Shown here: piece after piece, positions 11,734-24,300 of the stretch
Position numbering within the stretch: position 1 is the first letter of the stretch
Layout of the letters: every line of letters starts with the position of its first letter
DNA from: Metarhizium brunneum
Lineage: Eukaryota; Ascomycota; Sordariomycetes; Hypocreales; Clavicipitaceae
Reading direction: 5' to 3'
Length of the DNA: 64,000 nucleotides
Assembly (NCBI RefSeq): GCF_013426205.1
Contig: NC_089427.1
Coordinates: forward strand, 1,302,001 to 1,366,000
Translations under genes and position numbers: made by a program
Notes under the pieces: generated by a model
Seen by the model: the letters and a program-made list of their open reading frames with translations, nothing else
Databases searched by the model: none
What the model was told of the DNA's origin: nothing

Positions 11734-13540
11734 TGGCATCATGACACTGTCCTATTTTATGCCTTTTTATATTTAATAACGCCATGGCAGAGCCGACCAA
11801 GACCAGACAAACTCGATACATGACACCCTCACTTATACGTTTAACACATTGTCGTCCACGCTGTCAGCATATCATGCTGACGGACGAGCCTTACACGTTT
11901 GATGCCTTTTTTCTTCTTCGCCTTATACCCCCTGAATCATTTTTCTAGGCATTCTCCCTCAGCAACATAGCTCGTTGCATGTTTTGATTTTATTATATTA
12001 GCAATTACTCGACACGACGCCGTGGTGTCTACGCGTTGAACGTTCCCACGATGGTCTTGGTCCGTGGGATGCATTTGCTATACACATGACACATGGCATT
12101 CGCCGTCGAAAGCAGGGAAGCTGGCTTCGCCTCTCGTCTGGCTCATTTTATGTTGACGCAGAGCTACATGATTACTAAGATGGCAAAACGACGGTATGTC
12201 TTTGCAATATTATTTGATGTTAGGAACAAAGGCATGTATATATATGTATCGGGCTTCATGTGTCTATTTACTTTTCCGGCCTGGCCTATTTGTTGCGTTT
12301 TTCGCGTTTGGATTGCACATACTTTGGCCTACATCATTGCCGGCTTTCCCCTGATCGCATCAGTCGAATTCGGTGGCAATGAGTATAACGTTGAGGGTTT
12401 GGCCTTGTTTCCTTGGATGAGTGGATCGGGTTCGATATGGATAGAGAAAGCAGTTGGCAGTTTGGGTTGGGAGCACGTGTGTCTGGAGGATTATGGGTGT
12501 CCGCATATACAGACGTCTTGGGTGACTAGTTGCATTATTTGCTTGGTAGCAGTTCTGTCCTTTTTGCCCTCCTCATTCTTTACCGTGGATGACTGTATGA
12601 GTATGTCGTATGGTTGATTGCGAATCATTGTGTGGGCTAATACCCTGCGGATTTTGGATATAGGGTGACCGTCTGGCATATCAAGGTAGAAGGACTGAGA
12701 TTTGTATTTATAGCAGAACACACTACGGGGTAAAAGATATAATCACGCCTGTCAGTTCCCATGGGTTTCAAATGCTCCGCGGCTCTGCGTCCTTTATACT
12801 GGGGTGCTTCTATATGACGTCGCGCCACGTCGTGTGTCTATAACTCGTGGAAAAGTCTGGGTTTTTTTTTTGGTTTTTCTTTTTGCTCTGCAGGGAGAAA
12901 AAGGGCGTGTGTGCATTTTTGCCTGTGGCGGCAAGGGTCTCAGTTGTGTACATTTTTACCCTCCCATCTGCAATGTCTTGGTTTTCAGCCATCTGCGGAT
13001 CGTGTACGGGTAGTAGTTGGCAGCCTGGGTTTTTGTACATGGAGAATGCAGGATGGACAAGATAGCAGCAGCAGGGCGTTTTGTTGCCGTGAGGCGTTTA
13101 GTTGGTTGGCTACCACCTCAACGTGTGTAGGATATCCGATTTTCGGGATTGACAGGGACGTGTCTGGTCGTGTTCTGAGCTTGTTTGCTGGGTTTGTCGT
13201 TTCGAATCTACAGACCCCTTGTACTAGCCCTGCTCTTTCGACGGGACAATGCGGCCTGAAGATTCGCTGAGCTATATATAGCCGCTGTGGTAGCATCCGT
13301 ATGGTGCTTCCCGGGCCAATCTTATTTGCTTTACTAAACAACAACAGATCACGGCGGGAATACGACGCAAACCACCTCGGTACCACCTGTGAGGAATTCT
13401 GGAAACCCCATCGATGGTACAGGCCCTCGCCTCGTCAAGGGCAAGTTCTGGCTACAAGTCTACAAAGGGACAGCAGCATATATTTGTTCCTTACCAAGTA
13501 CCTGTACTCTACTTTAGTCTAGTATGTCGGCGTCACTCCC
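11734..13540. other. intergenic, convergent 3' flank; T/G-rich
   Basis: This begins the 3.2 kb between the convergent WD40 and glucanase genes. A 174-codon open frame (12093-12617) is T-rich, with no homology I recognise and no promoter-like start; I do not call it a gene. Around 12840-13020 the plus strand is markedly T+G rich. Confidence 0.45.
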
Positions 13541-13544
13541 AGAT

Positions 13545-14190
13545 ACTACATGATTCTGCTTCTAAATGAGCACCCTTTGCGCCCGCCACACGCCGTCTTC
13601 GCGTCTTGCCCTCCCCAACGCCAGTGTCAGTCAACAAGATGCCCAGACGGCCCAGAAACAAAAAAGCACCGCAACCCCCCTTCCAAAACACCCCAACCTC
13701 AGCGCAAGGGCCATAAACGAACAAAAAAACAAAACCAAAAAAACCACTCGCCAGTCCCCCGTCGCCCAATCTCCCGGGGCAAACAACAGCCAATGCCGCC
13801 CTGCCAGCAAACCCCCCACAGACCGCCACGCATAAACACCCAACCGCCGATCTCCAGCCATCCTCGATGCCTCGGGACATGGGAAGCAAAGACACCTGGC
13901 GCTCCACCAGACCGCCTCAACTTCCAACACGCATGTAGAAACATTGATGCAAAACAAAAAAAAAAAACTTCCCGCTCGAACCCATCAGCCAGCCCTGCGC
14001 GCGCGCCCCCCTCCACTGGCCCGTTTCACAATGGACCCGGGACAAAAAAAAGAGCACCAGACCGCGTTTCACAGGGCCGCTTGAAGAAAAACAAGCTTCA
14101 GTGGCGGAAAGAACAAAACAACAAAAAAACCTTGATTCTTTGGTGCCGGCCCCCCTGCTGGACGCTGCCAAGGTAAGCCGCATTTTCAAT
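13545..14190. other. A+C-skewed non-coding block
   Basis: For about 640 bases the plus strand is dominated by A and C (runs such as CAAAACACCCCAACC), which makes long open frames on both strands (208 codons plus, 124 and 108 minus). Their products are Pro/Lys/Gln-rich or Gly/Phe/Val-rich and match nothing I know, as expected from composition alone. Confidence 0.45.
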
Positions 14191-14952
14191 AAATATGTGC
14201 ATAGGTAGTACATGTATACAACGTCAATAGTACTAGACAACAGCGCAAGGATGGACGTGGTCGCGCCGAGTCATGGGTTGCATGCCATGCAGGAACCACA
14301 GCCCAGCTGAATCCAAGCAACCTTGGCTTGTTTTTTTTTTTTTTTGCGCAAACGAGCCGGGCACGCCTTGGCCTAATCTCGATCCCCAGCCCTCCGCGCC
14401 AGGCCGTGTGCCGTACCTGATGGCTGCAAAACTTGGTTCAACCATCGAGAACCATCTTGATTAGTTTCAGATATAGTACGGATTGACCAGCATCACGAGG
14501 AACCATATCATCAATAAGCGATATTCAAGTCTCCAGCTTCAAAATACAGCTCATCCCAAAGAGGCTAATGAATTATGGCATTATGAAGAAGATGCTAATG
14601 TACAAAGAAAGATCCAAATATGTTGCTTGTCACAAGAATAAACACCAGAGACTCCATCAACGTAGGGAAAAAAAATTGTAAATGGAAAGATGGAAAGTAA
14701 AAGGCCTCATCCGCCATCATCAAGTCCTTTTGCCTTCCATCCCACCCATTGTGCGTCCATGGATGACAAAAGTGGCACATGTCTCGCCTCTGATCATGCA
14801 GCTCTTGTATGATCCGGATCGGACTGGGCTCCTTTCACTGTTTGGCTCATATACATTCGGCGAGGGCTCGCCTGGAGGAGCCTCGTTGCGGGACATTGGA
14901 GGCATGCGCCTGCTGTATGAGGCACCTGCAGCGCTAACCATCATCTTTTCTC
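14191..14952. other. 3' flank of the GH17 glucanase
   Basis: No gene seen. A T18-like run lies near 14330-14345. This presumably holds the 3' UTR of the minus-strand glucanase. Confidence 0.5.
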
Positions 14953-16800
14953 TTACGATGAAGTCAGGATGTTGAAAGCTTTACCGAGACCCCAGCTGTC
15001 CTCGCAACCGCAGCTGCCCTTCTGCTTCCAGCTGTCGTTTTCCAAAGAGAAAAAGACGACCTCGTTACCACACTCCTCGCGAATCGATTTGACAGCGATG
15101 GACTGCGCATCGAGTCCGACCACGGCGAGGCCATTGTCCAGGCCGCCCGAGGGCCATCCGACCTCCAGAGTGATGACAGACTTGTTGCAGATCTTCTGAA
15201 GAATACTGATTTGGCCCCGGACAAATTGACCGGCCTCACTGGGGGCGACTCCGTTGTTGAAGTAGGGGTGAATGTTGGCACCCGTAATGTCAACCTCGGA
15301 GCACAGGTTGGAGGACACGTCCTCGCGCTGCCAGATGTTCAGAGTCTCAGAGATGGTGACCTTGCCGTTGAATTTGCCAGAGCACTTTCCCTTGACGTCA
15401 GTAATCAATTGCTTGAGTTGCTCGGGGGAGCAGTAGTTGTTCATGATGGCCTCGTTACCGACGACCAGAAGCACGACAATATCCCATTTGCCCCACGCAA
15501 CGAGCTTGTCAACCTGCTCCTTGATATCGGGAGTATTGATGCTGCAACCAGAGCTCTTGACAAAGACACCGACAATCATCTTCATGCCATACTTGGAGCA
15601 GGCATTGCCGACATTCTCCAAGGTGTTGCAGTCAGTCGAGTAGACCCGGACCACGGAGAAACCGGCATTCTTGATGGCCGAAATATCAGAGTCGACCTGG
15701 CCGGCCGTCTTGCACTGGCCAGTGGAGCCAACATAGGGAGTGTAGGTCATTCCCAAGTGGTCATTGTTGCTAACCAGATCGCCACCGTTGTTGTTCGGGG
15801 GTGGAGGAGCCTGGGAGCTCTTGGGAGCCTCAGAGGTCTTGGCGGGAGGAGGAGGAGGGGGAGTCTCGGACTTCTTGGGAGCTTCAGTGGTCTTGACGGG
15901 GGGAGGGGGAGGAGCCTGGGTCTTGACAGAAGTGGGAGCCGGGGCGGGAGTTGAAGTTGAAACCGGGGTCGAGGTTGTCAGGCCCTTGCTGGTCAGCGGG
16001 CAGATATAAACGAAGCCGGTCTTGGTGACAGTGACAACCTGCTGGGGAGCAGTGTAGGTACCTGGGCTATAGGTAGCAGGAGTGGGATAGACAATGACGG
16101 TCTCCTTGCTGACGGTGGTGGTGATGGGAGCAATGGTGTATGTACCAGCGCTGGGGCAGACGTAGGTAGTTTGGACAATGGTGCTGGTGGTGACGCTACC
16201 GCTGGTGTGAATAGTAGCGACCGGGCAGGTGACAGTAGTGGCCGTCACGACGACAGTGGTGACACCACCGATGGTGTGAGTACCAGGAGGAACCTTGGTC
16301 GATGTGGCATCGCAGACAGTGGTAGTCTTCTGGATAGTGACGGTTGTTGCCGGGAAGGTGTAGGTGCCGGGAGTCGGGCACGTAGTAACCACGGCAGTAG
16401 GCACCACGACAATCTCGGTGGTGGCAGGCGGTGGCGGAGGAGCCTGGGTCGTCGGAGGGGGAGGAGGCGGTGCCTGGATAGAAGAAGTCTTGGGAGAGGG
16501 CGTGACCGTGAGGATCTGAGTCTGGGTCTTGGTGGAGGGTGCGACGACTATTCACATCGTGTTAGTGATATTGGCCTGTATCTCGCCTTTTGCTTGAGGC
16601 GGCGGCGCTCAATTGGCATGCCACATACGCGTAGGCTCGCCGGTCATGGTCTTCCAGATGGTGGTACAGCCGGGAGTGCACACGGCGGCGGTATCATTCA
16701 GACCCTTCTTGAAAAGGTGCTCGTGGGCATGACGGTGGTGGGCGGCCGAGACGCCGCTGGCCAACGCCGCCAGGGCGGCGGCAACAAACTCTCCCTTCAT
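14953..16800 (-). CDS. btgE: GH17 cell-wall beta-1,3-glucanase, BtgE/Scw4-like
   Basis: Model complement(join(14953..16547,16629..16800)), 588 residues. The 81-base intron begins GTATGT and ends CACTAAC...TAG, phase 1. Residues 1-19 are a signal peptide (MKGEFVAAALAALASGVSA). Residues about 75-245 are Thr/Val/Pro-rich with repeated units of the form CP-x2-GTYT, each with a cysteine. Residues about 260-310 are a Pro-rich linker of TEAPK/PPPP runs. The GH17 domain fills residues about 321-588; the acid/base Glu is E423 in VGNEA and the nucleophile Glu is E519 in LEVGWPS. The family acts on beta-1,3-glucan in the wall during growth; the Thr-rich part should be O-mannosylated. No GPI signal is evident at the C terminus. 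Family assignment is firm; orthology to Aspergillus BtgE is from memory of the architecture. Confidence 0.92.
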
Positions 16801-19590
16801 TGTGAATATAAGTGATGTTTGTCGAAGATGTCGATTCGTTAAAGTAAGGAAAAGAATGCCCGCTGAAAGAGTGAAGCGGTAGATGGGTGAATGGAAGTGA
16901 ACGAAAGGACGAAAGCTGACGTGCACGACTTTCTGTTACGACCTCGACATGGGCGGCAGGTGCGTGAGGAGAGAGGGAAAGGAGCGGCCTCTAGATGCTG
17001 CTGGGGACATAGCTATTATTATTGATTGCGGAGATGGGTGGTGCCGACCATCAGACCAGGCTGCTCGGGCGGGCTGGGTGTCTCTGATGACATGGGCTCG
17101 ATGGGCTCGATGCGGACTCGACAACATGGGTTTCTGGGCTCGTCCTGTCTGGTCTTGTTAGTCTAGTCTTGTTCCTGTTCCTGGATCCACTAGACGAGCC
17201 ACAAGAGCCGGCCGGGCCACGGATACCCAATCTGACTGCGACGGAACGGCGACTAGTCAGGTACAGCACGCAACTGCCAGGCACCAGACGTGTACCTGCG
17301 CACTTGGAGACAGGGGTAAGGAACCAACAAGGCCTAGCCGATGTCTGGTGCTCACCGTCTGCACACGACTGCACACGCACATACCCTGCCAGCTGGCCAT
17401 TGCCTGCGTCCCAATATGGGATTGTGGGCCCTCGATACTGATGTTAATTTCCACCGTCCACTTGGCTCGTTAGCCTGAAGGGGGCCGTCACCAGTCACCA
17501 GCCATTGGGGGTGAGTTGGCGGATTGGGCGACTTGCGCGTGGACGGCCGGGTTATCGTCAGCGATGAATCCCTCTCGGGCTGTGGCCACCGCCAGGATTT
17601 CTTCAGCCACGGGAAATGAGCAGCCATTTGGCTAGTCGACTTCTTTTTTAGTGAAATGAGATGGAGCGCAATATCGCCTTGCAACTTGGCGCCAACTCCA
17701 AGGGTAGGGGCATAGATAGCCCTGTTGTATGAATGGTCAACATTACCCGTCGCCGGAGATGAGTTTCTTTCGCTTCATTCGATATTGCTTTGGCTTCTGT
17801 ATTTCGCACTTGAAAGTGGTTGTTTCTCAGCATAGTGCGGGAAATTGCTTTGTGCTGGTGTTGCAGCATTGATGAACATCCAAAAAAAAAACACTCACCT
17901 CATTCCCTGTTCCCCTGTCGGCGTTTTTACTAAGCGTTATTGTCTGCCGAGGATCTCTTGCCTCTTCTGGCTAGAACCCGTGTTGATTGATTGAGAGATT
18001 GTTCCTGCATCCAACCAACATTCGACCAGACGAACTAAGGCACCACAGCTTTCCGAGTCAACCAACATTAACCTCTGTGGAGTCCAACTTGGTTCGTGGC
18101 TTGGCCATTCTCCAGTATTCATTCTTGTTGCCGAAATCTAGAATCACTTCTCCCGATAAGTTTTGATGCCTTTCCTGGCCAGTTTATGAGTTGATTGATG
18201 ATCGAACCCCTGACGATGTTCGCAGACTCCATACCGCTCTTTCTTTTCCTAGTCTGGGGAGATTAGTGGATGTGTTGACTTCTCGGCGAATACTACTCCA
18301 TACCGGCTCCCCAAGTTTCTCGCTTCCGAGACCTTGTCGCACATGGGCAATGGCATTGCTATTGCCGTCCTTATGTAGTATTCCGTACAGGTTACACTGA
18401 GGCGCAGCCTTAGCAAAAATGATATTTCGTGCCGAGCACTCTCTGTAGTACTATAACACGGCCTGGTCTCTGGCCTAATTTCTAGAAAACCCCGGGTCTC
18501 TCCTTTTTGCCAAAGGGGGCGCCACGCCTCACTCATTACCACATGGACTGTCGGTCAAGATGGGTAAGCGCAGTGCCAGGATTCGCGCGGCTCCCCTATG
18601 AACCGGATAATTGCTCTCGGACGTGCCATATCATTCGTCACTGGCAGGCGCAGGCTATTATTATCTGAGAATGGCCCCGTAATACACAACAATTAGCAAT
18701 CGCTCATTGGGACGACACCGAATCTCGTAAAGGGCCAACTGTCCATCTGCTGGTGGTCTGATGGGGCGAAGTATCGAGTACTAGTACCTTGCACGTCTGT
18801 TTCTGTTGGTTCAAAATAAACAAATGAAGCCAACGATCAATACTCACCCGCAAACATAACAACATACTGTATTACTAGTGCTGTACTGTTTTATGTACAT
18901 AGTTGTTCCTGGGTCTGCATGTCGGCCGAGGTGGCTTGGCACTGTGGGTGGTTTGCGATGATCGGAATGCGGATCGGAAAGGGCAATCTGGGTGTTTCCA
19001 GATCTTATTGCCGTCGATGGAATGCGACGAGGTATGGCTGAAAACTACTGACCAAGCGGTGAGACAAGTGCCTCAATAACACCCACTGTTTGGCGCAGAT
19101 CATTGTTGAGTTATTTCGACGCTCTCCAGGTGTCAGTTTTCGCTTGGCTCACTCACATCTTGGGGCCGCCCAGGACGCAGCTGCCAGTTTTTGTGGCCGC
19201 TCTTGCCGTGACAAGTTGTTGACCACCAAGCCAATTCAGCGTCATGTGACGCAGCACGAGTAACTGTGGTGGATGTACTCGGAAGCCATTACGACCTGGA
19301 AGAGGCTGTCGACAATGTCTTATTGAGAAGCGATGGCTCATAAACGGCAGACGTCTTGGAGGTGCTCAATCGTGGTTTTCAGCGAGGACAGCGGGGGCAG
19401 CATTCAATGTTGACGCTAAAAGCTCAGGTCGGTCGAGATCTCGCCTTGCAAAAAACAATCCACAGGTCTTTCCACTCTGTTGACCCTACAGTCTGTGGCA
19501 GAGTATATTTGCCATTGCGATGTCATCACATGACTGTGTGGCTCTGGACTAAATATTATGTACCTATCAGGGTGGTCATCGGGTTAGATC
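16801..19590. other. intergenic; GH17 promoter side, no gene seen
   Basis: The first few hundred bases must hold the glucanase promoter and CT-rich leader (minus strand). Beyond that only short open frames occur. No repeat family or RNA gene recognised. Confidence 0.45.
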
Positions 19591-19591
19591 A

Positions 19592-19924
19592 CTAGGACAT
19601 GGAAAAAAAAGATGCAGCAATATCGTACCGGGATTTCTCAAAGTCATTTCCTCGGGTAAGCTCAACAACACAAAAGTCGAGGCCATAGCATTCGGACTGA
19701 AAGTGACGCCAGGACTGCTCGTACGCCTGCAGTCTCAGAGATCTAGAGCACCCAGCATCAGATTGAAGAAGAAACAAGAAGTCGCGACGACCCGTTAATC
19801 CAGATTGCGTGGGAAGATTTTGGCCTCGGATATACTTATTGGCAGCATTCAAAGCCACTCTTGCAGCAGGAGGTTTTATTTCATTTTTAGCAATATCTGA
19901 ACTCCATTTCCCTTCGCCGGTCAT
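19592..19924 (-). CDS. small orphan ORF, 110 codons
   Basis: A single-exon ATG-to-stop frame with balanced amino-acid content (MTGEGKWSSDIAKNE at the start, then a region with three cysteines). It has no signal peptide, membrane segment or domain that I recognise. The DNA just upstream is a run of ACTTACTTACTTAAGTAC, and no clear TATA box is visible. It may be a real small gene, a fragment of a lost gene, or chance. Confidence 0.25.
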   Translation of the reverse strand: MTGEGKWSSDIAKNEIKPPAARVALNAANKYIRGQNLPTQSGLTGRRDFLFLLQSDAGCSRSLRLQAYEQSWRHFQSECYGLDFCVVELTRGNDFEKSRYDIAASFFSMS

Positions 19925-21352
19925 TGTGTAAAGAACAGTACTTACTTACTTAAGTACTAAAGAGCATCCCGTGGGCGCCTGTGGAGAGAAAAGAGGGGAG
20001 AACTGGCAAGACTCTGCAAAGTTGTAGTACTTATATATGAGGCCAATACTGTCCGGTGACAAAGTATCAACGACATTTAGGGGGAAAGTCTGATTGGTAT
20101 TTCAATCTTCTTGTTAGCTGGGCTACGCACTTTTATGTGTTGCCCGAGTACTTGTGACTACAGCTTCTCTTGTTAGGGAACATACCAAATACAATGTACA
20201 AGCACAAAATAGAGAACCCGCGCCATACCATTGATTGTAGCCTCCGATGGACTGGAAAATGTAGCTCCCAAACAAAATGCCAGGCTACATGATAGTTAGC
20301 ATGTGGCTAAACTTGAGAATGTAAATTGTGTGCACTACGAGTACCATGACAAGTTCTGGGAGACGTTAGTGTGTCTTGCCACCGCCGGACTCATGAATTG
20401 ATGCTTCAAGCTTGGAACGACTGGACTGGAGAGCGAGGTGGTGGAAGCCCAGGCATCAGCCAGTGCTGTTCTTTGCTTCAGCATATTTCGGGGGCCGATT
20501 TAGCGTATTAGTTGTCTGCAGAGTCGCGCCTTTGCGGGATTTGGTCAATTTAAACGAAGCTATCCCGAAATATCTATCATCTGTACAGGCTGTCGCATGA
20601 TATCATCCATCGCAGCTGCCTGCTATCGTCATTTTTCAAGGCCTGGTTCATTTTAGTTTTAAATTCAGCAGTGATCGTAATTCCGAACAACCAAAGCATC
20701 CTAGCTGCCCCATTGCGACTCTGTAAAGGGACGCTCTGGGCCCTGCACGATGATCCCTGTGGACAAGGACGATAAATTAAAGGTATTAATATATCACGAT
20801 TGGAAGCTATGGATCGCGTTGAATGTGAACTTGGCCATTGATTGTATTTGAGACCTTGATAGTAGGAATTCAGCAGGCATCGAAAGGGCCACCTTTCCGT
20901 AGGTTTAGCTAGCTAGATTACAGCCTGCCTGGTTCGAATCTTCCAACACATTTTGAACCACAGTTTGAACCCTCTAGATGACTTATTCAGTGGCCTAAAT
21001 CTGTTGGAATAATAAGAAACGATGCGTTGTGATGCTGCAATGCCATGTGCGTTGTGTTTTGATGAGATGGTAGTTTTGCAGCCATTGTGAAGTCGTGGTG
21101 TTGTCGATGTGGTTTCATCAACGACAACAGCCTTGCGCGGCCGGGTGTGGCGGTGACAAATTCAGCTAGTATTGCCTGTGCTGCTACACCCCGTACCAAA
21201 TGCGTGTTTAGTTGCCTTCTGCCTTACACGGTCAATGTGGGGTCAGGCACTACCAGGTTGATCCAAAACCACCAACCAGACAAATTTGTGTTCCTGTTTG
21301 GGCGCGACGCGACACTTTTTTTTTCCGACATCCAACTCGACCAGCTGGCGCC
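19925..21352. other. intergenic; upstream of the CYT-4-like gene
   Basis: No gene seen. The last few hundred bases should hold the promoter of the mitochondrial RNase gene, and a T9 run lies about 35 bases before its ATG. Confidence 0.45.
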
Positions 21353-24300
21353 ATGCTACGGCACTCGAGACAGTCATATGTGTGTTGGAACTGTCTAGCT
21401 CGCCGTGCCATTTCCCCCAAGGGAACGCTCCCTGTCCTGGCGGGACGGATAGACGCCCATTATCAAGCGTCACATAGAGTTAGTACTCAACAGATATTCA
21501 AATGAACATGTTTCCCGCACAGTACTTACGCATCTCTCGCATCTGTAGAAATGGGCTACAACGCAAAGCTCGACACCCCACGGGAAATCCCACATTCCCA
21601 ACCCGCTGGATGATGGATTCTGTAGGGCTGCAGATACTGGAGCTATAGACGGCCTACCGATACGTGAACGCCTTCGACGATGGACGGTAGAAAATGAACA
21701 CATAGGCACGAAATCTATGCCTCCGGAGGCCTTCATTCATGGAGGTATCGCCAACAATGTTAGCCGAACACAGTCAACGGGGTCGTCCGAACTTGACCGA
21801 CTGCGATCGGCCACTCGAAATATGACCGATACAGGCAAGCACGAGCCTACAAACGATGACGCAGAGGCATCTATTGTAGGTTCTGACTCGAGAAGTCCGG
21901 GGGACTTGGTAGAGCTGAGGTAAGTTTTTAGATGACCCTCGTCCTGTTCCGAATATTTTGTCTCATCAGTCTGCTAGACAACAGGGTTCTCGGGTTCCCG
22001 TGTTCGCCATATACCTTGGCTACTTTGGTGATAGGAATCACTTTTATGCGGCCAATGGGAAATGGGTCACAAGTATGGGATTCTCATCACTCTTCAGTGT
22101 TTCCAATTTCGTCACGATTCAAGATTTGGAATCTGTATTGGCCAAGATTCCCAAGGACGGTACTCCCGAGCACTTTGATGAGTTACGCAACAATGACAAG
22201 GGGCCATTGAGAGAAGACGGAGTTGACCTCATTAATAAAATGGCAGAATTTAGGGCGTCTTCCGAGGTAATTTATCAAGGAAATATGACCAAGCTCGACG
22301 GTGCTCGTGAGCTGCTTTCTAGCGCCCGAGATGTCAAGTATCTCAGCCTGTTCGAAATTGCAGACATGCTACTCCCGGAAAATTTGAAAGGGGAAGATGG
22401 CTTCCCCCCTCCGGCCTTGTACGCTGTACATACGGCATTGTCTCGCAATGATATCGCATTCAGTCCATTGAGCCCCTCGGCAGACTGTCACCGGCGTGAC
22501 CACTTGTTCGAGGTGTTTCCCCAAAACCACGCACAAACCATGATGAAAATTGCAGCCTGGGTACGCGAATACACAGACTCGAGTGCCAAGAAACTGCGGC
22601 CACTCAAAGACAGTGAATTGGAGGAGATCGCTCTGGGAAGATTTATCATCCAAGCAAGAGAGGCTGTTTCTTATAGCCGCCAGACGCGGGAATGGACTCC
22701 TCATGGTATATTGAAAACATCACCCAGCGTGACGCTACCCAAGGTGGACTGGTCCTCTGTTAGTAAAGACGTGATTTCATTCCTAGAGTGGTGGGCAAGC
22801 TATGACCTGTTCGGCGCTGGATCCCGATTTCATTCATATGGCGCACTCATTCTTCGGTCACTAAGGCTCTATGATGATGCCACCCTCGACCAGAGTACTG
22901 CTTGGACCTTTCTTCAGGAAATTGGGGTTATAGCGCCATGGGAAATTCCTTCCCGATACAGAGTTCGTTTTCCAGGAACCACCATTGCCAGAGGCGGTGG
23001 GATTAGCCGCCCGGAACCCAAAAATCTGCTCAAGTCTACACGGCCTGATATTGCAGAAGGTAACAGAAAGCTGCGGGCCGGGTCACCAATATTTTGCATC
23101 GATGCGCCATCCACAATGATCATCGATGATGGTGTTTCACTGGAGCACACTGATCAGCCTGGCGAATTCTGGATTCATGTGCACGCCGCAGACCCTGCCT
23201 CAGCCATTCAACCCAACTCGGCATTGGGGGGGTTCATGGAACTGATTCCAGAGAACATCTACCTCCCGGGCCACTTCCAGGCAATGCTGCCCTCAGAGTT
23301 GGGGGAGGATGATTCCAAGGACTACAAGTCAGAGAGCTTGGTCAAGCAGTACTCACTTCGACCTGGCTGTCCGGCGCTGACCTTTAGCGCAAAAGTCAAT
23401 GAAGCCGGCGATGTTCTTGATTACCAAGTTGAACCCAGCACATTAGAAGAAGTCACGTATTTGGATCCCGAAGATGTAGCCGAGTTTTGCGGAGAGCAAA
23501 CACCACCGTCAGTTACAGGCTACAGCTTCGAAGTCGGAACACCCCCGGACGCTACAGCAGCAACTTCTGAGCGTAATATGACAACTGTACAAGACTTGGA
23601 CTCAAGAAGCAAGGAGGACATCCTGACTCTCTATCGTCTTGCCGAATCAATGAAACAAAGAAGGTTATCCAAAGGGGCATGGCCATACTTTTTCCCGCGA
23701 CCCTCGGTTCAAGTGTCTTTTCACGACGCAATACCGGAAGTTGGGGCTATCCAGGGGGCTACTTTATTCCCGCCAGACCCGTACATTAAAGTCGGCATCG
23801 AAAGATTTACTGGTTGCTCCGTCGTGTCCAACACGATGGTTCTCGCAGGAGAAGTTGCGGCACGATGGTGTTCCGACCGCGGCATTCCGATTCCATATCG
23901 CAAGGATGCCAAGTCGGCAGAAAATTTCCAGGCAGCATTCGACTTTGCGACGAGGGAGATTTATCCTTTGATCTATCAAGGCGTCGAGCCATCAGCCACT
24001 CATCGGCAAGAGCTATCAAGGCTGACGGGAGGAATCCAGATTTCATCGGAACCTGGACCATATTTCCTCCTAGGACTAGACATGTACACCAAGGCAACGT
24101 CACCGCTGCGCCGATTCTCAGATCTTCTTGTGCACTGGCAAATACACGCAGCGCTAGCCTTTGAAAGCAAGATGCAGCGACGAATTGATGCAACAACTGA
24201 CGTGTTGGATGGCATTCTCCCATTCACGACCACGTCGCTGAGCAGCACACTCCCACTTCTACACATGCGGGAAAAAATGGCCAAGACGGTGTCACGCGGC

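Noticed and set aside
12093..12617. 174-codon open frame with hydrophobic product
   Set aside because: The stretch is T-rich, which by itself gives Phe/Ile/Leu-rich open frames; no promoter, domain or conserved motif was visible.
13533..14240. Long overlapping frames on both strands (208 codons plus, 107-124 codons minus)
   Set aside because: They all coincide with the A+C skewed block and are explained by low stop-codon frequency; products are low complexity.
15211..16815. Long plus-strand frames opposite the glucanase (247 and 214 codons)
   Set aside because: They are shadows of the minus-strand GH17 gene and its Thr/Ser/Gly-rich repeats.
20881..20960. Possible tRNA gene: GGTTCGAATC resembles a B-box/T-loop
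   Set aside because: The flanking bases do not form a five-pair T-stem, and no A-box, anticodon arm or acceptor stem could be placed around it.
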